A DNA stretch of 64,000 nucleotides, taken from NCBI GenBank assembly GCA_020746105.1, contig CM036632.1, positions 124,001-188,000 on the forward strand. Reading direction: 5' to 3'. Made by a program: the position numbers and the translations under genes. The notes under the pieces are model-generated. The model saw only the letters and a list, made by a program, of their open reading frames with translations, searched no databases and was not told where the DNA came from. Source of the DNA: Trogon surrucura (lineage: Eukaryota; Chordata; Aves; Trogoniformes; Trogonidae). This document shows, in pieces, positions 25,401 to 39,400 of the stretch; the stretch's first letter is position 1; each line of letters starts with the position of its first letter.

Positions 25401-27338
25401 AATGGTGATCTGTCTGTCTCAAATCAGCCACACAGAGGACACCTTAGCTCCCTTCACACCAGGCATCGCAAGCCAATGACGTACTTATGTCAAGTCTGTG
25501 TACAGGGCAGGACAACAGAAGAATGTAGCTTCTCCAAAAGAAAAGACAACTGTACTCTCTTTTAAAGACTAAGAGATACTGGAAAAGCTGAACCGTCATC
25601 AAATGCAACCACATAACACAGTTTTAAGAGACCAGTGATAACTCTCCTTCACCGTGTACAAGAACAAAATATTCAACATTCATGTGTTTTCTGAAAAATC
25701 TTAATAAGCCACTGATATTGAAATACTCCCTCTAAAAGAGTAGCCCATGAGTTTGTTCAATATTGCAGTTGAACGTTTCTTTCTTTGGTGGAAGGAAAAG
25801 CGCATCGCAGTACGAGACCTCAAAATGCAAAGAGACTGTATGTGTAGGAGGTGAATAAACAGGTGTGATGCTTATACTGCTTTTGAAACAAGGAAGGAAT
25901 GCCTTTTTCCAGACCTAGGTCATTCCTCTCTGCAAGGTTCAGGAACATAGACACGTTGAGAATATCATTAGGGAAGCTGGTTTTAGCACATAGAAAGTTA
26001 TGTCTTTGCAATGTTACAAGAAATGTTTGACCACAAAAAAAACCAAAAAAAACCAACTTAATTTGAAGAGGATAAAGGAGATAGATATGAAAAATGTTTT
26101 AATTTTACCGATATGCCTTAAGTACCATATATTTTCCCCTTTGTATCAATATTCTTCTTTGAATTTTTAACCAGATTACTTTATGGACCTAGTATTTCAA
26201 TTCCTTAAACTTTTTTTTAGAGTTGCTATATATTTGGCCAAAGACTAAGGATTATTTGTACATCTCATTATACTATGAGAAAAAAAAACAACAACAAACA
26301 ACTCAAGTAATCAACTGAACAAAGCTTTCACATTTTCTTCTCTACCCAGGTAAATAGGTTGGCCCCACTAAAATGTGCAATACATGCACACCTTGGAAAG
26401 AAAGCTTCTAGCCCTCATCTCCTGAAAAGGTGAAAAACTATTTACTACTTCAATAGTAACCCTTTTCCCCACACACACACACTAACTAGTTAATTTTTTA
26501 GTTAGCATTAGTTAAAAACATGCTGGTAAGTTTACTGTCCCTTGATTAAACACCTATATGATTCATACTAAAATTTAAATTGAATGTTTAAAATCTTATA
26601 CGCTTCAGAAGCCAACATTTCAATTTTAGAAAACCTTCAGTGCCATGTTCAGCATTTTACTCTCTCAAAACCTGTTATCATTGGAACCTGTCTGCCAGAT
26701 ACGTACATGTGATTCATTCACATAATTACTGAAGTACCACATAACTCCCGCAATCAGAACTATATTAGGAATTACACAAGGGTGCAACTGACCTGGCTAA
26801 AAACGCCATATACCAATAAGCTGATGGACTGTGAAAAAAGGAAGAGAAAACAAAGAGGTGGTGCTTAAGAGAGGCATATAAAAGCTCCCTGATGAATTAC
26901 AGTTTAATGATAATCTGAAAGTCACAGAAAAATCCAGCCCCATAAAAAGCAAGGCTGGTACATGATTCGGCATGTGTGCGTGTGGATTGGTTTCAACTTA
27001 TCTGAAGTGAAGTTGGTAATGCAAGGTCTATCCACTAGTCTGCAGCAGAAATTGAGCTGAAGTGCACAAAAGCAAGATCTTCACTGCAATGATATGCACG
27101 TAGAAGCCTCAAAAGAAGCACAAAGAGCGAGCAAAGCGACCCTGAATTCCATTAGGTTTTTGCTTTTCATTTTTCTTTTTTTTAGAAAAAAAAAAAAGAA
27201 CACACAAACAAACAGAACATTTCAGACATATGCTTCCCCTTGAGATGGCAATAGGTGGGTTGAAAAGATTCCTCTGATCGGCTGCACACGGAGTTCTAGC
27301 AGCAAGTAGGGAAACCGGGAAATTTTGGATGAGCTTTA
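22435..27338 (-). other. PDPK1: PDPK1 3' UTR
   Basis: This is inferred to be a long 3' UTR of about 4.9 kb, running from the stop codon to the AATAAA on the minus strand at 22454-22459 (TTTATT on plus). Human PDPK1 also has a 3' UTR of several kilobases. The composition is AT-rich and changes abruptly to the KCTD5 CpG island right after the signal. It includes a T/A foldback at about 27170-27199 and a run rich in CACC and A on the mRNA sense at 22855-22935. Shorter isoforms using earlier signals cannot be excluded. Confidence 0.7.
22454..22459 (-). terminator. PDPK1: AATAAA polyadenylation signal, probably PDPK1
   Basis: A canonical hexamer on the minus strand sits at the exact border between AT-rich 3' UTR-like DNA and the CpG island. 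Cleavage 10-30 nt downstream would fall about 200 bp before the KCTD5 start codon. Confidence 0.65.
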
Positions 27339-27446
27339 CTATTTAGTAGCATTCTGGTGGTATCTGTGCCGCCAAACTTCATGTATCTTTTTGCACCATT
27401 TATGAGCATTCCCACTCGGGTCCATCAGGTAATATGTCCTGTTTGG
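27339..27446 (-). CDS. PDPK1: PDPK1 exon 14 (last coding)
   Basis: Residues 522-556 and the TAG stop. It starts [18 protein letters not shown] and includes the last helix of the PH domain. The end is HQNATK, shorter than and different from the human tail after the PH domain. The acceptor is CACTTACAG. Confidence 0.97.
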   Translation of the reverse strand, partial: PNRTYYLMDPSGNAHKWCKKIHEVWRHRYHQNATK

Positions 27447-30400
27447 CTGTAAGTGAACAAGATTTTAATGAGTACTCCAAACACTGCTTAACCAAAAAAA
27501 ACAGTAGTTATTCCACACCTACCAACAAAATAATCACTCAGAATCAGTTCATAAACTTTTCAAAAGTTTAATTCAATTACGGTTATGCAACATTATATAT
27601 TACTGAATAACCATATATTTGGAATCTCAATATTATTAAGCAACCAACTGACAATACATTGTTGGTACACTCATGATCCACTATATACCAAGGGGGCTAA
27701 ATTTTCAAAGTTCTTAAGAATTTCTTTCAAATCCCCAAATCCACTTACAGTTTATTTACATATAAATGACAAAAAAAATAAACTTGTGTTTTTGTGGGAA
27801 ATAAGCATGTCAGGGTTTTTTTTGTTTTGGTTTGGCTTTTGGGGTGTTTGGGTTTTGTGGTTTTATTAAATTAAGGCTAGCAATACTTGTATTTAAGGAA
27901 TGATATTTTCTCCAGAAAAAATTGTTAGCAACTTAACAATGATCGCCAAATGATCTTGGCACAACCTACAAAGAAACTAAAGAAAGTCACTTACTGTGTG
28001 AACAAAAAATGTCTTAAAATTCTTGGCTTCTGGCCGCAACTCTAAAGACCACGGAATTTCTCCTTTTAGAACTTTGTTGACAGGATCCACGTAATAGAGG
28101 TGTGGCCCTTCTGTGAGCAGCAATTGGCGCCGACGTGCAAACAATCCCTAACAGGAAAAGTAGAAGCAGCAATGCAAAAAAACCCATGAGGAACAAAAGA
28201 TTAAATGTGTAGTCTTCTGTCTTTAACAACAGAAGTGGAATTAAAACAGCACGTTTGTTTTCCTTTGACCTCACTCCTTTTTTAGGGGGTTGTAGTGCAT
28301 TCCTACCACACAGCCAAACGCAAGTACAGGAAGAAAGCATCTTTAGAGTTCTAACAAAACATAAACCAACTAGCTGTACAGAGTGAAGCAAAATCTACTT
28401 GTCAAGGATTCCAGCACAGAGACCAAAACTCATTGTTTTGTGGTGAAAATTAGAAACAAGCGGGTAGTAATGTAGATGCAAGAAAACCTATATCCCTGTA
28501 AAGCTGACACAGACTATTATTGTTCACCTGTACCGCATTACATTAACGCTTAAAGCTGTCTAATGTCACACCTCTGTCTCCCTCCAGGTACAGGCACTAG
28601 TTGGATCCAGGAAAAACAGCACCATCAAGGAAAACATGGGCTTGTATTTTATTTTCCAGTACTCCCCGCACAATCCACATGCAGAGATGCAACAGGACAA
28701 AGAGTTTAGTGGGCTATATCAGAGTGGTAGGAGGAGGGGGAACAAAAACACATTTACTACAGTCTTGAAAGCATCATTAGCACATTCACTTTTAGTCTTT
28801 TCCAAGAATCAAGAGCACACCACTAAACTAAGAGAAAACAAAAACACACTACATTTTAAAAAATAAACAAAACAATTTGACATTTACAAATAAGTTAAAC
28901 AAGGAAGCTCTAAACCAGGTTACTTATCTATGCTGCAACTGTGCAAAAAGGTGACAGCTAGATGTTGTTACAGGGAATCCAAGAAAAGCCCTTACCTTTC
29001 TTTTGTCCACTGGACCCATTTTTAGGATTAAGTTATTTTCTACAAACTGATGCCTTACAAAAAAAAAAAAAGAAAAATAACTATTACTCTGGACATAATT
29101 CTGCAGAAACAGATTTTATTATTATTATTACTATCATCAAGCAATTTCCCATGTTTCTCCCTAGCATCTCCTTTTCCAACAAAGACTTTTTTTCTGAAAT
29201 CTGACAGGAAAAAAAAAAAAAAAAAGAGTCAGAAGTGAGAAACTCTGCTTGAAAGCAAATAGAAACTCTAATATGTACATGGTCTGGAGGCATTTCAGTT
29301 AGATATCAACAGAATATTATCAGTTAAATAAAGTTATGGCAACCATAAGAAAGAATGAACCTTTTCTACTTCTAGGACTCTGTAGCAGGAAGACTTCTCA
29401 CCACTAGTATAGCATCATTTCCACTTATCTTATAAAGATACTCCACATCATCTTCTAGACCTCGTAAATTTTAGAATCATAGTATTACATTTTCACTGCT
29501 ACTGCTTTAAAAATAGAAGTCAAGAAAAATCTAGTTGCCCATTGTTTGTTTGAAGACATTAAGATTAAGAAATATTATTTTGAATCAAAATAACTTATTT
29601 TTCTGGACTCCTTACAGTTGTACAAGTAACAGGTGAGCTATATTCAGAGATCTTACCAAGGATTTCCACCAGCTTGTTTTGCCAGAAGTAACCTCTTTTC
29701 ATCTTCAGAAAACTGTAAGTCCAGCTCAAAGGAATTGTTGTCAAGATCATGAATATACTGCTCAATATTTCCTCCTGATGTCTGTGGCGTACTTGTCTCA
29801 GGGGCAGACAGTGAATGGGAAGAGGCAGAACCAGAAACTTGCATGCAACCAAACTGACTCAGGAGATTGTCATACTAAGGAGAGGAAACAAAATGGAAGT
29901 AAAGAGATTTCTTTGAATAAAAATTTCCTTTTGCACTAAACCACAGCTTTTAAGCATGCTTTTGTTTATCACATTTTTTGGGCAAGAAGACAGCCTACCC
30001 TCTATAGATTAACAGGCGCTTATCCAAAAAAGTATGCTTGATCAAAAGCAAAGCAACCACTATTTTTTTCTCACTTCACCAGAAGAAAATGCTGACTAAT
30101 TCAAATTTTAACCAGCAATTTTATATTAGAGTCCTAATAACTGGGTCTTCATTAAAATGTAACTCATCAGTAGTTTCAATGAAATGTTTAATTTGCAATA
30201 ATTATGCTTTAATGAAAGTCTTGGGCAGCATCAGAGCTGAATATAGCAACAGGCAAACATACATTTCCGTAACAGTCTTCATCATCCTCTGACATAGCAG
30301 GTAAATACGCTGTAAGTTTTGGGGGTGTCTGAAGATGTAGGTTCTCCCAAACAATGGATTCGAAGAAGGGGTGAGCCTTAAGAGGTCCGTATCCTCCCAT

Positions 30401-33400
30401 TTCTTCACAACCTAATCTGTTGGTAGCATCTAGAACCTGAGCAAATTACAACTAAGTTAACATGCATAAAGTAATGACAAGAAAGGGGCGAGAACCATTC
30501 ACAGCAGCACGTGAAAACTTAAAACCAGCTGCTCTCACTGTCCTAAGCATACATAGCTAGAATATAAGGAGACTGCTTATAAAACAAGGTGTTACTTGTC
30601 AGTGTTATATGTCTTGTGAGCAACATTTCGTATTAGACCAACTCATAGATCTAGAGAAAGGAGCACTTCTGTGTGCACACAATTTTTGGGGTTTGTTTCT
30701 TCATAAAGACAGAAATAAAACCAAGTAAACATACAGAGAAGGCATGATGGAGCATTGCTCACTTACATATAACCCAGCATCACATTCTAGTGATGCAAGA
30801 AGCTGTGGAAGCAGTAGTTGCTGTCAAACAACCTCAAGTCCCTAAAACCACGCAGTTCTCGGCATGCTGACACAACGTGGACGTCATCACTCAGCAGACA
30901 CTGACGTGCCTGTAGAGGCAGCCTGGACACGGGAATATACTGCTAGGCTCTTTACAGTGGCCGCACTCATCATCATTCACATACACGAGAGACAGCTTCT
31001 TCCTCACTCCCTTCTCACGCTAATGCGCTAGACTATGGAACTTCAAAAAGCTTACAGCGGCAAAAATGTTCTCTGTGTGTGTCATGGCTATATCTCACCG
31101 ATTAGACAGAACTATATTTTCTTTTTAACTGTCAAAAATTCACATGCAGAGTAATTCTTCCGCTGATACTATTGAGACATGCATTCAGTGTAAGATAAGC
31201 ACACATGAAAATGCAAGATAAGTTGATTTACATTGCAATTAATATATCTCCCTGTGATGCACAGAATATTGTTTCCAACTAAGAGATTCATTATACAACT
31301 CAACAAGAATTTATCTGAGTATTTGAATCTTAGCTTCCATGTGTAACAGACAGTATTTAGAACCATTTCCTTCCACTTCACCGAGAGACATTCCTTGTCC
31401 AGGCTTTAGAATTCAGATTTTAAAAAAGAGTAAGTGCTGTTTAATAACGGATGTTGATTTTCAAGACACTACTCTAGGCAGTCAGTAACCCTTCCAGTCT
31501 TCTTATAAGGCTTGAAATGGAGTGCATAGAAACTTCAGGAAAAAATAACTACATAAATTGAATATTTCCAATGTCATTAAATCATTTAACAGCAGCAAAT
31601 ATTTACCAATAGCTTTTCAACAAGGTCTTTTGCCTTGGGAAAAAACTTTTCTGGAAAGTCATATTCCAACTTTATTATCTTCTGGAATATAAGATATTCA
31701 TTTCTGCAAAAGAGGAAAATATTCGCTCTTGTTATAACTTCTCCATGGTTCTTTCACCCTAATAGTGAACAATCTGGACAAATATCAAACGCGAGATCCA
31801 CAAGTTAAGCCACATTCTCATAAATCTATCTACAGGAAAGGGGTACAGTCTTCCAAGTATTTATGATCCTGTAAACGTCAGATACTTGAATAATAGCAAG
31901 AAAAGTTCAAGTGGCTCAATACAGAGGTGCCTCGTACCCTCTTCATGTAGGCATAGTTACTTTCATGGTATAAATTACACAAGAAATCCTAGCATAAATT
32001 AAGGAATCTCTCTCAGGAACTCTAGTTACAGCTAAGTATCTTCCTAACATCAGAAAGGACAGATGAAAGCAGGTATGACATTAATACCAACACTGCACCA
32101 AGTAAAGTTGTACTTCAGAACTGGTAGTAAGGTAAAAGGCAAAACCAAGTCAATGTATTTATGATCCACCTGTAAAAAATTTAAATCTCTTACCCAGCTC
32201 TAAACGGAGGCAATCCAGCCACAAGCTGATATATTATACATCCCAGAGCCCAGAGGTCAGAGCTTCAAAAGAAGGAGGAAAAAAAACAGATAGCATGTTT
32301 TCCTATAAGAAGACTTGAAACTGTAAATTGAAAAATTCTTAAGCTTCTGCTAGTTAGAACATAGCACGCACACATTGGACAAACCTGCCTAATACAATTT
32401 CCAGACTATTTTCATTTCATTCCTTGACAGAGGAGGAGGCTAAGGAACACAACTGAATTCTCAGTCAAAGTAATTAATGGGTCAAAATAATTAATGAGAC
32501 TAAAAAGAATACTTATTATCCACTACCATAATTCAAAGATACATGCAACTTAATACAATATATGCTTCTTCAGAACTAAAGTATTTTCCTTTAAATATGT
32601 TATGCAAAGGAAAAGTCACTTAAAGCTTTTTTTAAGACAAAAGGGGAGGCTATATGGTACAGGGGTGAGGGAAAGTCTTAAGGCTAAGTGCTTTGTCCTG
32701 GAAGAATAATTCTAACTTATTTTACTTTGAGGTAAACTGCATATATATTTGATTAAAGCGTATAAATCCTCATGGAAGACTAGAACACTAACACAGACTC
32801 AAAACTACTCAAAGATGATGAAGCATTATGTAACTTCTAAAAGATGATAGCCTGATGAAGTCTTTCAGTTAGCCAAACCAGTCAAAACCTCTTTACTAGA
32901 AGCAAAAGTCAAAAGTCTAATAGTATTTCTATCACTTTAGGAAATATTAGCACAAATTACCAGTTACTTATGTGAGGTCACTTTTCCCTATGATTTCTCA
33001 GTGATTACTTTGATTATTCTTCCATCATTGTAATAAACCAGATATACAACAGTCTGTAGATTATCATCAAGAACCAATTTAAATCAGCTAAGAGATTTCT
33101 TAAGGTTATCATTCATACTAGATACAGAGATGAGCTTTAAACCACTGCAAATCCCAAGCAGAGCTTTGCAAATATAACTGCTATTTGATCTAATACAAGT
33201 CAAAGAAAGCCGTAGCCTTTTCCCTAACTCTCAGAATGCGACACGTTGTTGTTTTTACAATAGCAATTACTATATGAGAGCAAGCATAGATAAAAGTGAA
33301 TTAAAATAATATTATTTGAATAACAGAAAAAAGTTTTCTGATTTATGGGTAAGAGAAATTCAGCTTCACATTTCACACATCCTTCTGGCAACACCTAATC

Positions 33401-36400
33401 CTGGCTACAGAACTCCAGAAGGTAGACGAATTGAGGAAACCAGCACTCACTCAGACAAGAAGTAATACTTCTAAGGAAAAAAAAAAACCACAACACCTTT
33501 ATACTCAAGCATCTTGATTCTTTGAAATACTGAGCTTGCATGCTTTATTAATCTTCTCCCCCCTGACATGTGACAATATTCTGATAGAGTCAGTAAAGTT
33601 CTAAAAAATACTAGAATCCTCACCTTTTGCAGGCAGATTTCTCTGTTAGTAGTTCTGGAGAAACATACTGTGCTGTCCCTACAAATGAGTTTGCCCGTGC
33701 TGGCAAGAAAAAGGAAGGAAATAAGAAAGTACATACTTACGGAGAAGCCAACTTCCCCCTTTCCCCCTGCCCAATAAAATATAACTTAAAAAAAGAAATT
33801 CAAACCACAAACAAAACCAAAACAAACAAAAAAAACCAAACCCACATGCAATCAAAGGCAATCTATTGCAATTTACATAATGCTACAAAGAATCCATGGG
33901 AATTTCACCTCCCTACCCATCTACAAAACCAGCTTGGAAGAGACAAATCAATCTCAGTGATCTCTATTTGGCTCAAGAAGCTAGGCACACCTAGGCACTT
34001 TGCTGGGTACAAAACCTACCAGAACAAGTTCACTACATTCAGCTAAAAACTTCAGTTTATGAAATTCAATTCAGTCTAGTGCTTTTTTCAAGCATTATTT
34101 GCAGCATCATTGATTCATAGGTTAATACTAAGCAAGTAGTGACACAAGAATTCTATAATATTCACATTTCAGCAACTCTGATAGTCACTGGGATTGAATA
34201 CATAAGTGGAGTACAAGCTTACTGTTTCAGCTGTGCCACAGTAACTAATTGTATTCTTGTCTTGCAAATGAGAAGTAATTTGAAGTAATTTAACTTCCCA
34301 CTATATTTGGTGATCTAGCTGGCTATACCACTAAATATTACCTCTTCTGACATAATCTAGGCAGTGACAGTCAAAACTGTTTCAAGATCTGTCAGTGATT
34401 TTGTTAGGTAAGTGGTAATGATAATTGAAAGTTACAATTTGGTAATTACAACATACATACATATTCAAAGGACCACTTGCCACAGTTACCTGTGTCACAT
34501 GATGGCATACCTTGTCTGCTATCTGCAGATAACACTTTTGCCGTTCCAAAGTCTGTTATTTGAATGTGCATATCTTCATTTAGCAAGATGTTCTCTGGCT
34601 TAAGGTCCCTGGAAAAGGCAGATTTACATATTTACACAGCACACAAGTTGCTAAACTGTCTAGTGACTTATGTACATATGCTACAATAAATAATGCAGAC
34701 ATTCTATGAACATCGTCTTAACTTTCCCCTAAGTTGTAGCTGTCAACACGCAGTGCTAACAGAATTTGAAAAGTCAGTTAATGTTTTTTCTAAATACATC
34801 TGAAGTAATGATTAATCTCAAAACTAAATTGTGCATGCTACTTGTCCAACGAAAGTTAAGAAGCAAAACCCCTTCACTCCCAAGCCTTAACTTAAATAAC
34901 ATCTGACAGACTGACACAGCAATAACATCTTCTATACTTGGTGCAAAACTCTGGTTAGTCAAACAACAACAAACTCCCTGCTGCCAGCTAAATGCCCAGA
35001 AGAGATGTGAACTGTAAGCCACCTTCGCTCTTTAAGAATGGCATGTTTACACCTGTCACATACAAATCCATATATAATCTGTATTTCAAATATATGCATA
35101 CCATTTGCATGGCCACTGCTTCTGATTCTGAATAAAACCAGACCTCACAGTATCACACACACACAATACACAGCAATACACTTAGATTGCAAGAGGTTTA
35201 TCAGCAACAATGTAAAAACTAGCATTGGATTACACCATTATGATATTATTTTCTTTGCACCAAGTTTCCCCAGCTGACAAGACAACATACTTCTCTCTTA
35301 GAAGTATCTTTGGGTAGTCATAAAGAAATTGAGAAGCATGGGGGTTGTTTTGATTGATGGGTAAGAAAAATCAGCACAAATTCAAAGCTGTTTCCATCAA
35401 CCACTGTGCAGCATTATTTTCCTCATCCCTGTTATTGAAAAGCATGGGTTATACAGCTGTACAGCAGGTCTGTGGACTAGCACAGAGAGCAACTGAAATG
35501 AAGTAATTATGACACACAAGCCATGAAAATTCTGTTCACTTTCCTGTAACTGTTCTCATAGAATGGACCTTTTAAACAGTTCCATGGTTTAGGTTTTTTT
35601 ACATGGACATGTGTATGTATATATGATGTACTCCATACACACACACACATATACAGTTTCTGTATCTTCTATGTTAATATTATGTTATGAATTCAGGATA
35701 TAACTATCTAGATACATACAGAGATATAACTGTACTAACTTTTCCAGAGTAATCTGGCATCTTAAAGTTGTTCTAACTCACGTCATGATTCTTTAGGCAG
35801 CAGAAAATCCCAAGAGCTTTCAGGCACAGCTAGAGCTACGGACTTAAACTTTATACTAAATTCTCCAATTGCACAATTTCACTGTTTTCTTTTGAGCTTC
35901 TCATAGTTGCCTTCGTATGAAGACGAATGCAAACCAGCTCTTTTATACAAGATTTCCACTACAGGCTTAGCAATACTGACAATCACATGCTGTGCTCGTT
36001 TTATAAGCATCCTTCCAGCCTAACACATACAAGTAAAACAGGGACTTCTTGAACTTGTCTTTTCTTGCAGAAAACCTCATGCTTTTAGTATTCTCCACAT
36101 CCAACCCCCTTAGATTATATTCCCAAGAAAAATATTAGGAAAAAAAAAATGTACTTTTAAATATAACTGAAAGAAGCAATAATACCATCAGAATTATAAT
36201 CAGCCAGCTTTCTCCCAACTGGCACCTACCATTCGAAGCACAATAACCGCTTCAGAATCTACAGGCGCAATAGATTTCTTACCCAAAAGAAGTTCTGTTG
36301 CTCAGATGTCTCACACAGCTTTGATTTGTTTAATAAACATGAAACATCCAGACAATTACATCAACAACAACTGCCAAGGTTCTACTAAAAACTTTGCTAA

Positions 36401-39400
36401 ATTTCACAGTTTACCTTGTTCAGCTTTGTGGAAGCTGTTCACTCAGTGAAAATTGACGTACATTAATTTTACTTTTCTTGAGGACATGCTACACACTAGT
36501 TCACCTATCAGCAGAGTTCTAGTTAGTTTTGGTACACAACACTGTCAAAAATTATCAGTTAAACACAAAAATACAAGCTTTTGGTAATGTTAATTCTAGG
36601 CCAAAATGTTTTCTTACTTGTTCCCTACTAGAACATTTGGTCTAGTAACACAGATTGGCTCTCCTCTGCATTGCTCCCTGGGCTAGCAACAGAACAAATG
36701 ATAATAAAATACTACTATGCTCCCATTAGTTTTCCACAAAATCTATGTTTGCTTTAGACTTCACTTTTAGAACACATCTAGAAAAAACATCTTGTGCATA
36801 ATCAAATGCAAGTTGGTTGCAACTTTGTATTACCTGTGAATTATTCCTTTCCCATGCAAATATTCCAGGGCTGATACAATTTCAGCAGTATAAAACCTGG
36901 TACAGGTCTCATCAAACGAGCCAATTTTGCGTATATACTTCAGCAGCTCTCCATTTTTGGCATAGCTAAGTCCAAAATCTGAATGTAGGTATAGTTAAGG
37001 TTTAATCACTAAACCATTCTAAACAAAAAACCTCCACATTTCATTCCAAAGACACAAAAAATACTAAAAATATATTAACAACAGGGAAGAAGTTGGTTAA
37101 TTTTAAGCTTTACATGGCTGCAACCCAAACCAGTTTCTTAAATATATTAACAACCTAGGACACAGGCCTGAATTTCTTAGCACTGCAAAGACTACATAAA
37201 GGGTTACATTTGTAGTTTTTCCAGACAGCCACATGAAAAATTCCTTTAAACTGTACACATAATTGCCCTCAAAGAGAACTATTTACAGTTGTAACTAGCA
37301 TTCAACCTAAGTTTAAAAGTGCACCAACATCTGGAAAGTTCCGAAATCAGTCCAGTGTTCAGTGAGCAAATGTTTACACTACAGGAGAGCCCTGGTAAGC
37401 TCTGTTAGTGCTCGTGTGTACCTATGTACATACACACACACAGAGGGCCTGTGAGCACTGCTAGCAGCCTCTGCAAAAAATACTAGTTGCTGACCCCAGA
37501 AATAGACCGATCCATCCTTTTACCCTTGGCACAGCCCATTTGAAGCAGGAAGTTTAGGAGGAAATTCACATGAAGAATATTTCCTTCACAAAAAAAAAAT
37601 AAACACAACAAAAAAAGTCAACTGCAAATCAATGAGCTTTGGACACAGACCCCCCAACATCCTTCTCTCTAGGTTGGCGACATATGGGTTTGATGGGTGG
37701 ACTATTCAGTGGATAAGGAATTGGTTGGATGGTTGCACCCAGAGGACAGTGGTCAATGGCTCGATGTCCAGAGAGAGACAGGTGACAAGTGGTGTCCCTC
37801 AGGGGTCCCTGCTGGGACCAGTACTGTTCAATATCTTCATCAATGATATAGACAGTGGGATCACGGGCACCCTCAGCAAGTTTGCAGATGATACCAAGTT
37901 GAGTGGTGTGGTTGACATGCCAGAGGGACAGGATATCCTCCAGAGTGACCCGGACAAGCTGGACAAGTGGACCCATGTGCCCCAGGTCAGGGCAGTCCTC
38001 ACTATTGATACAGGCTTGGGATGATGTGCTACAGAGTAGCCCTGTGGAAAAGGATTTGGGCGTACTGGTAGACAAAAAGCCGGACATGAGCCACCAATGC
38101 ATGTTCACGGCCCAGAAGTTCAATGGCATCCTGGGCTGCATCAAGAGAAGTATGGCCAGCAGGTCGAGAGAGGTGATTCTGCCCCTCTGCTCTGGTGACA
38201 CCTCACCTGGAGTACCGCATCCAGCTGTGGAGCCCTCAACAGGAGGACAAGGATCTGTTGGAATGAGTCCAGAGGAAGGCCACAAAAATGATCAAAGGGC
38301 TGGAGCACCTCTCCTATGAGGACAGGCTGAGGGAGTTGAGGCTGTTCAGCCTGGAGAAGAGAAGGCTCTGGGGAGACCTTATAGCATCCTACCGGTACCT
38401 GAAGGGGCTACAGGAAAGCTGGGGAAGCACTGTGTAGCGACAGGACGAGGGGTAGTGGTTTGAAGCTAGAGCAGGGTAGATTTAGATTAGTTATCAGGAA
38501 AAAAAGTTCTTTGCTATGAGGGTGGTGAAACGCTGACACAGGTTGCCCAGAGAGGTGGTGGAGGCCCCATCCCTGGAGGCGTTCAAGGGGGCTCTGAGCA
38601 CCTGATCTAGTTGAAGATGTCCCTGCTCACTGCAGGGGGGTGGGACTAGAGGACCTTTAAAGGTCGCTTCCAGCCCAAACCATTCTGTGATTCTAAGACG
38701 AAAAACTGCATTCGCCAATTACAACAGTGGCCCAAACAGAAGAAATTCAGCTTTCTATTATTAGGATTATTCTGTAAGCACTTAGGCATAAGAAGAATTT
38801 ATTAGACTGAAACAGTAGTAAGTATAGCTGGCTATCCCTATTTTAAACACAGCAATCATGGTGGTTTACAGCATATATCATACATAAAACATTGCTAAAA
38901 CATTTCTCCTATGCTTATTTATTATTACTTTAAACTTAAGACTGCTGTAAATCACCCTTTAACATTTACTATAAGGGCAATGTAAGTTGTTTTACTCATC
39001 TCCCCTGTCCCACAAGTCACCCACTCTTCTCACTGAGGAGGCACACTCATTCTATTTGCTTAATTTCTATTGAAAGAATGAGTGCAAAAATTGCATTGCA
39101 AACATGAAGATATTTTAAATACCTCATGTTATTTTCATCATTCCTCTCAGACAACGTTTCAAAGGAACCAAAAGTGAAGATTTTTACTTTCAAGGAAGTG
39201 TTACAGAAAGTTTTAAAATGTAAAGGATACATAGCTTTTCATCATCCTGAAAGGTGAAGTAGAGTTTCACAAAAAAAGGGTGATCCAGGCGGGACATTAC
39301 ATCTCTCTCTCGTGTCACATATGGCACCTTGTTTTCTTTTATGATATGACGTTTTTCTAGAATTTTAACTTAATGAAAAAAAGACAGAGTGAAAATACAG

